This document shows, in pieces, positions 5,538 through 5,612 of a stretch of 5,612 bases of DNA; position 1 is the stretch's first letter; each line of letters starts with the position of its first letter. The stretch lies in NCBI GenBank assembly GCA_943325655.2, contig CALPQG020000202.1, forward strand, positions 1 to 5,612. Reading direction: 5' to 3'. The notes below the pieces were generated by a model, which saw only the letters and a program-made list of their open reading frames with translations, ran no database searches and was not told the DNA's origin. The position numbers were made by a program, and so were the translations under genes. The DNA comes from Bifidobacterium breve (GTDB lineage: Bacteria; Bacteroidota; Bacteroidia; Cytophagales; UBA9547).

Positions 5538-5612
5538 TTAAGGTTGCTCTTTATAATATCGATTGATGTCTTTTTGCCTTTTTTGATGCCTTTTTTCTAT
5601 TTTTACTGCTAT
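5538..5612 (-). CDS. Possible C-terminal end of an upstream gene, cut by the window edge
   Basis: From the right edge, one minus-strand frame stays open for 24 codons to a TAA at 5538-5540. It gives a very basic tail beginning IAVKIEKRHQKRQKDINRYY and ending KEQP. Position 5612 falls on a codon boundary. A second minus-strand frame is also open, to a TAA at 5551-5553, and gives an equally lysine-rich tail, so the frame is uncertain. Both may simply reflect A-rich DNA. The terminator-like hairpin at 5339-5380 would suit a gene ending here. No family can be recognised from so short a piece. Confidence 0.3.
   Translation of the reverse strand: MAVKIEKRHQKRQKDINRYYKEQP

Overview
The window looks like chromosomal DNA from a member of the Bacteroidota. 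The sequence is AT-rich. The genes show no Shine-Dalgarno sequence ahead of their starts. One Bacteroidota-type -7 promoter element (TAnnTTTG) sits just upstream of a gene. The encoded proteins and the inverted-repeat-rich intergenic DNA also fit that phylum. Genus cannot be named from this sequence.

Layout, left to right. Positions 1-345 are non-coding and packed with nested inverted repeats: a roughly 160-bp imperfect palindrome, then a second repeat with a GC-rich hairpin and a T/A-rich hairpin. All recognisable genes lie on the minus strand. They are a probable surface lipoprotein (346-1158), a YqhD-type NADPH-dependent aldehyde reductase (1755-2915) and a large B12-binding-domain radical SAM enzyme of unknown substrate (3059-5239). 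Between lipoprotein and reductase is a 596-bp AT-rich gap with no convincing gene. It holds a candidate promoter, a weak 30-codon plus-strand ORF and an inverted copy of the GC-rich palindrome seen at the left end. Positions 5240-5537 carry a strong 16-bp hairpin followed on the minus strand by a T-rich run. The right edge may contain the last 24 codons of another minus-strand gene.

Reading along the minus strand, the radical SAM gene comes first, the reductase follows after 143 bp, and the lipoprotein follows after a long gap. The first two could be co-transcribed, because no clear terminator or promoter is visible between them, but nothing proves they share a pathway. The lipoprotein is probably a separate unit. 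YqhD is a general detoxifier of short-chain aldehydes, so its presence says little about the radical SAM substrate.

The least explained items are the radical SAM protein (a CX4CX2C cluster motif, a long insertion in its B12-binding domain, an unassigned C-terminal region and a TTG start) and the palindromic intergenic elements. I see no CRISPR array, tRNA, rRNA, transposase or recognisable defence system.
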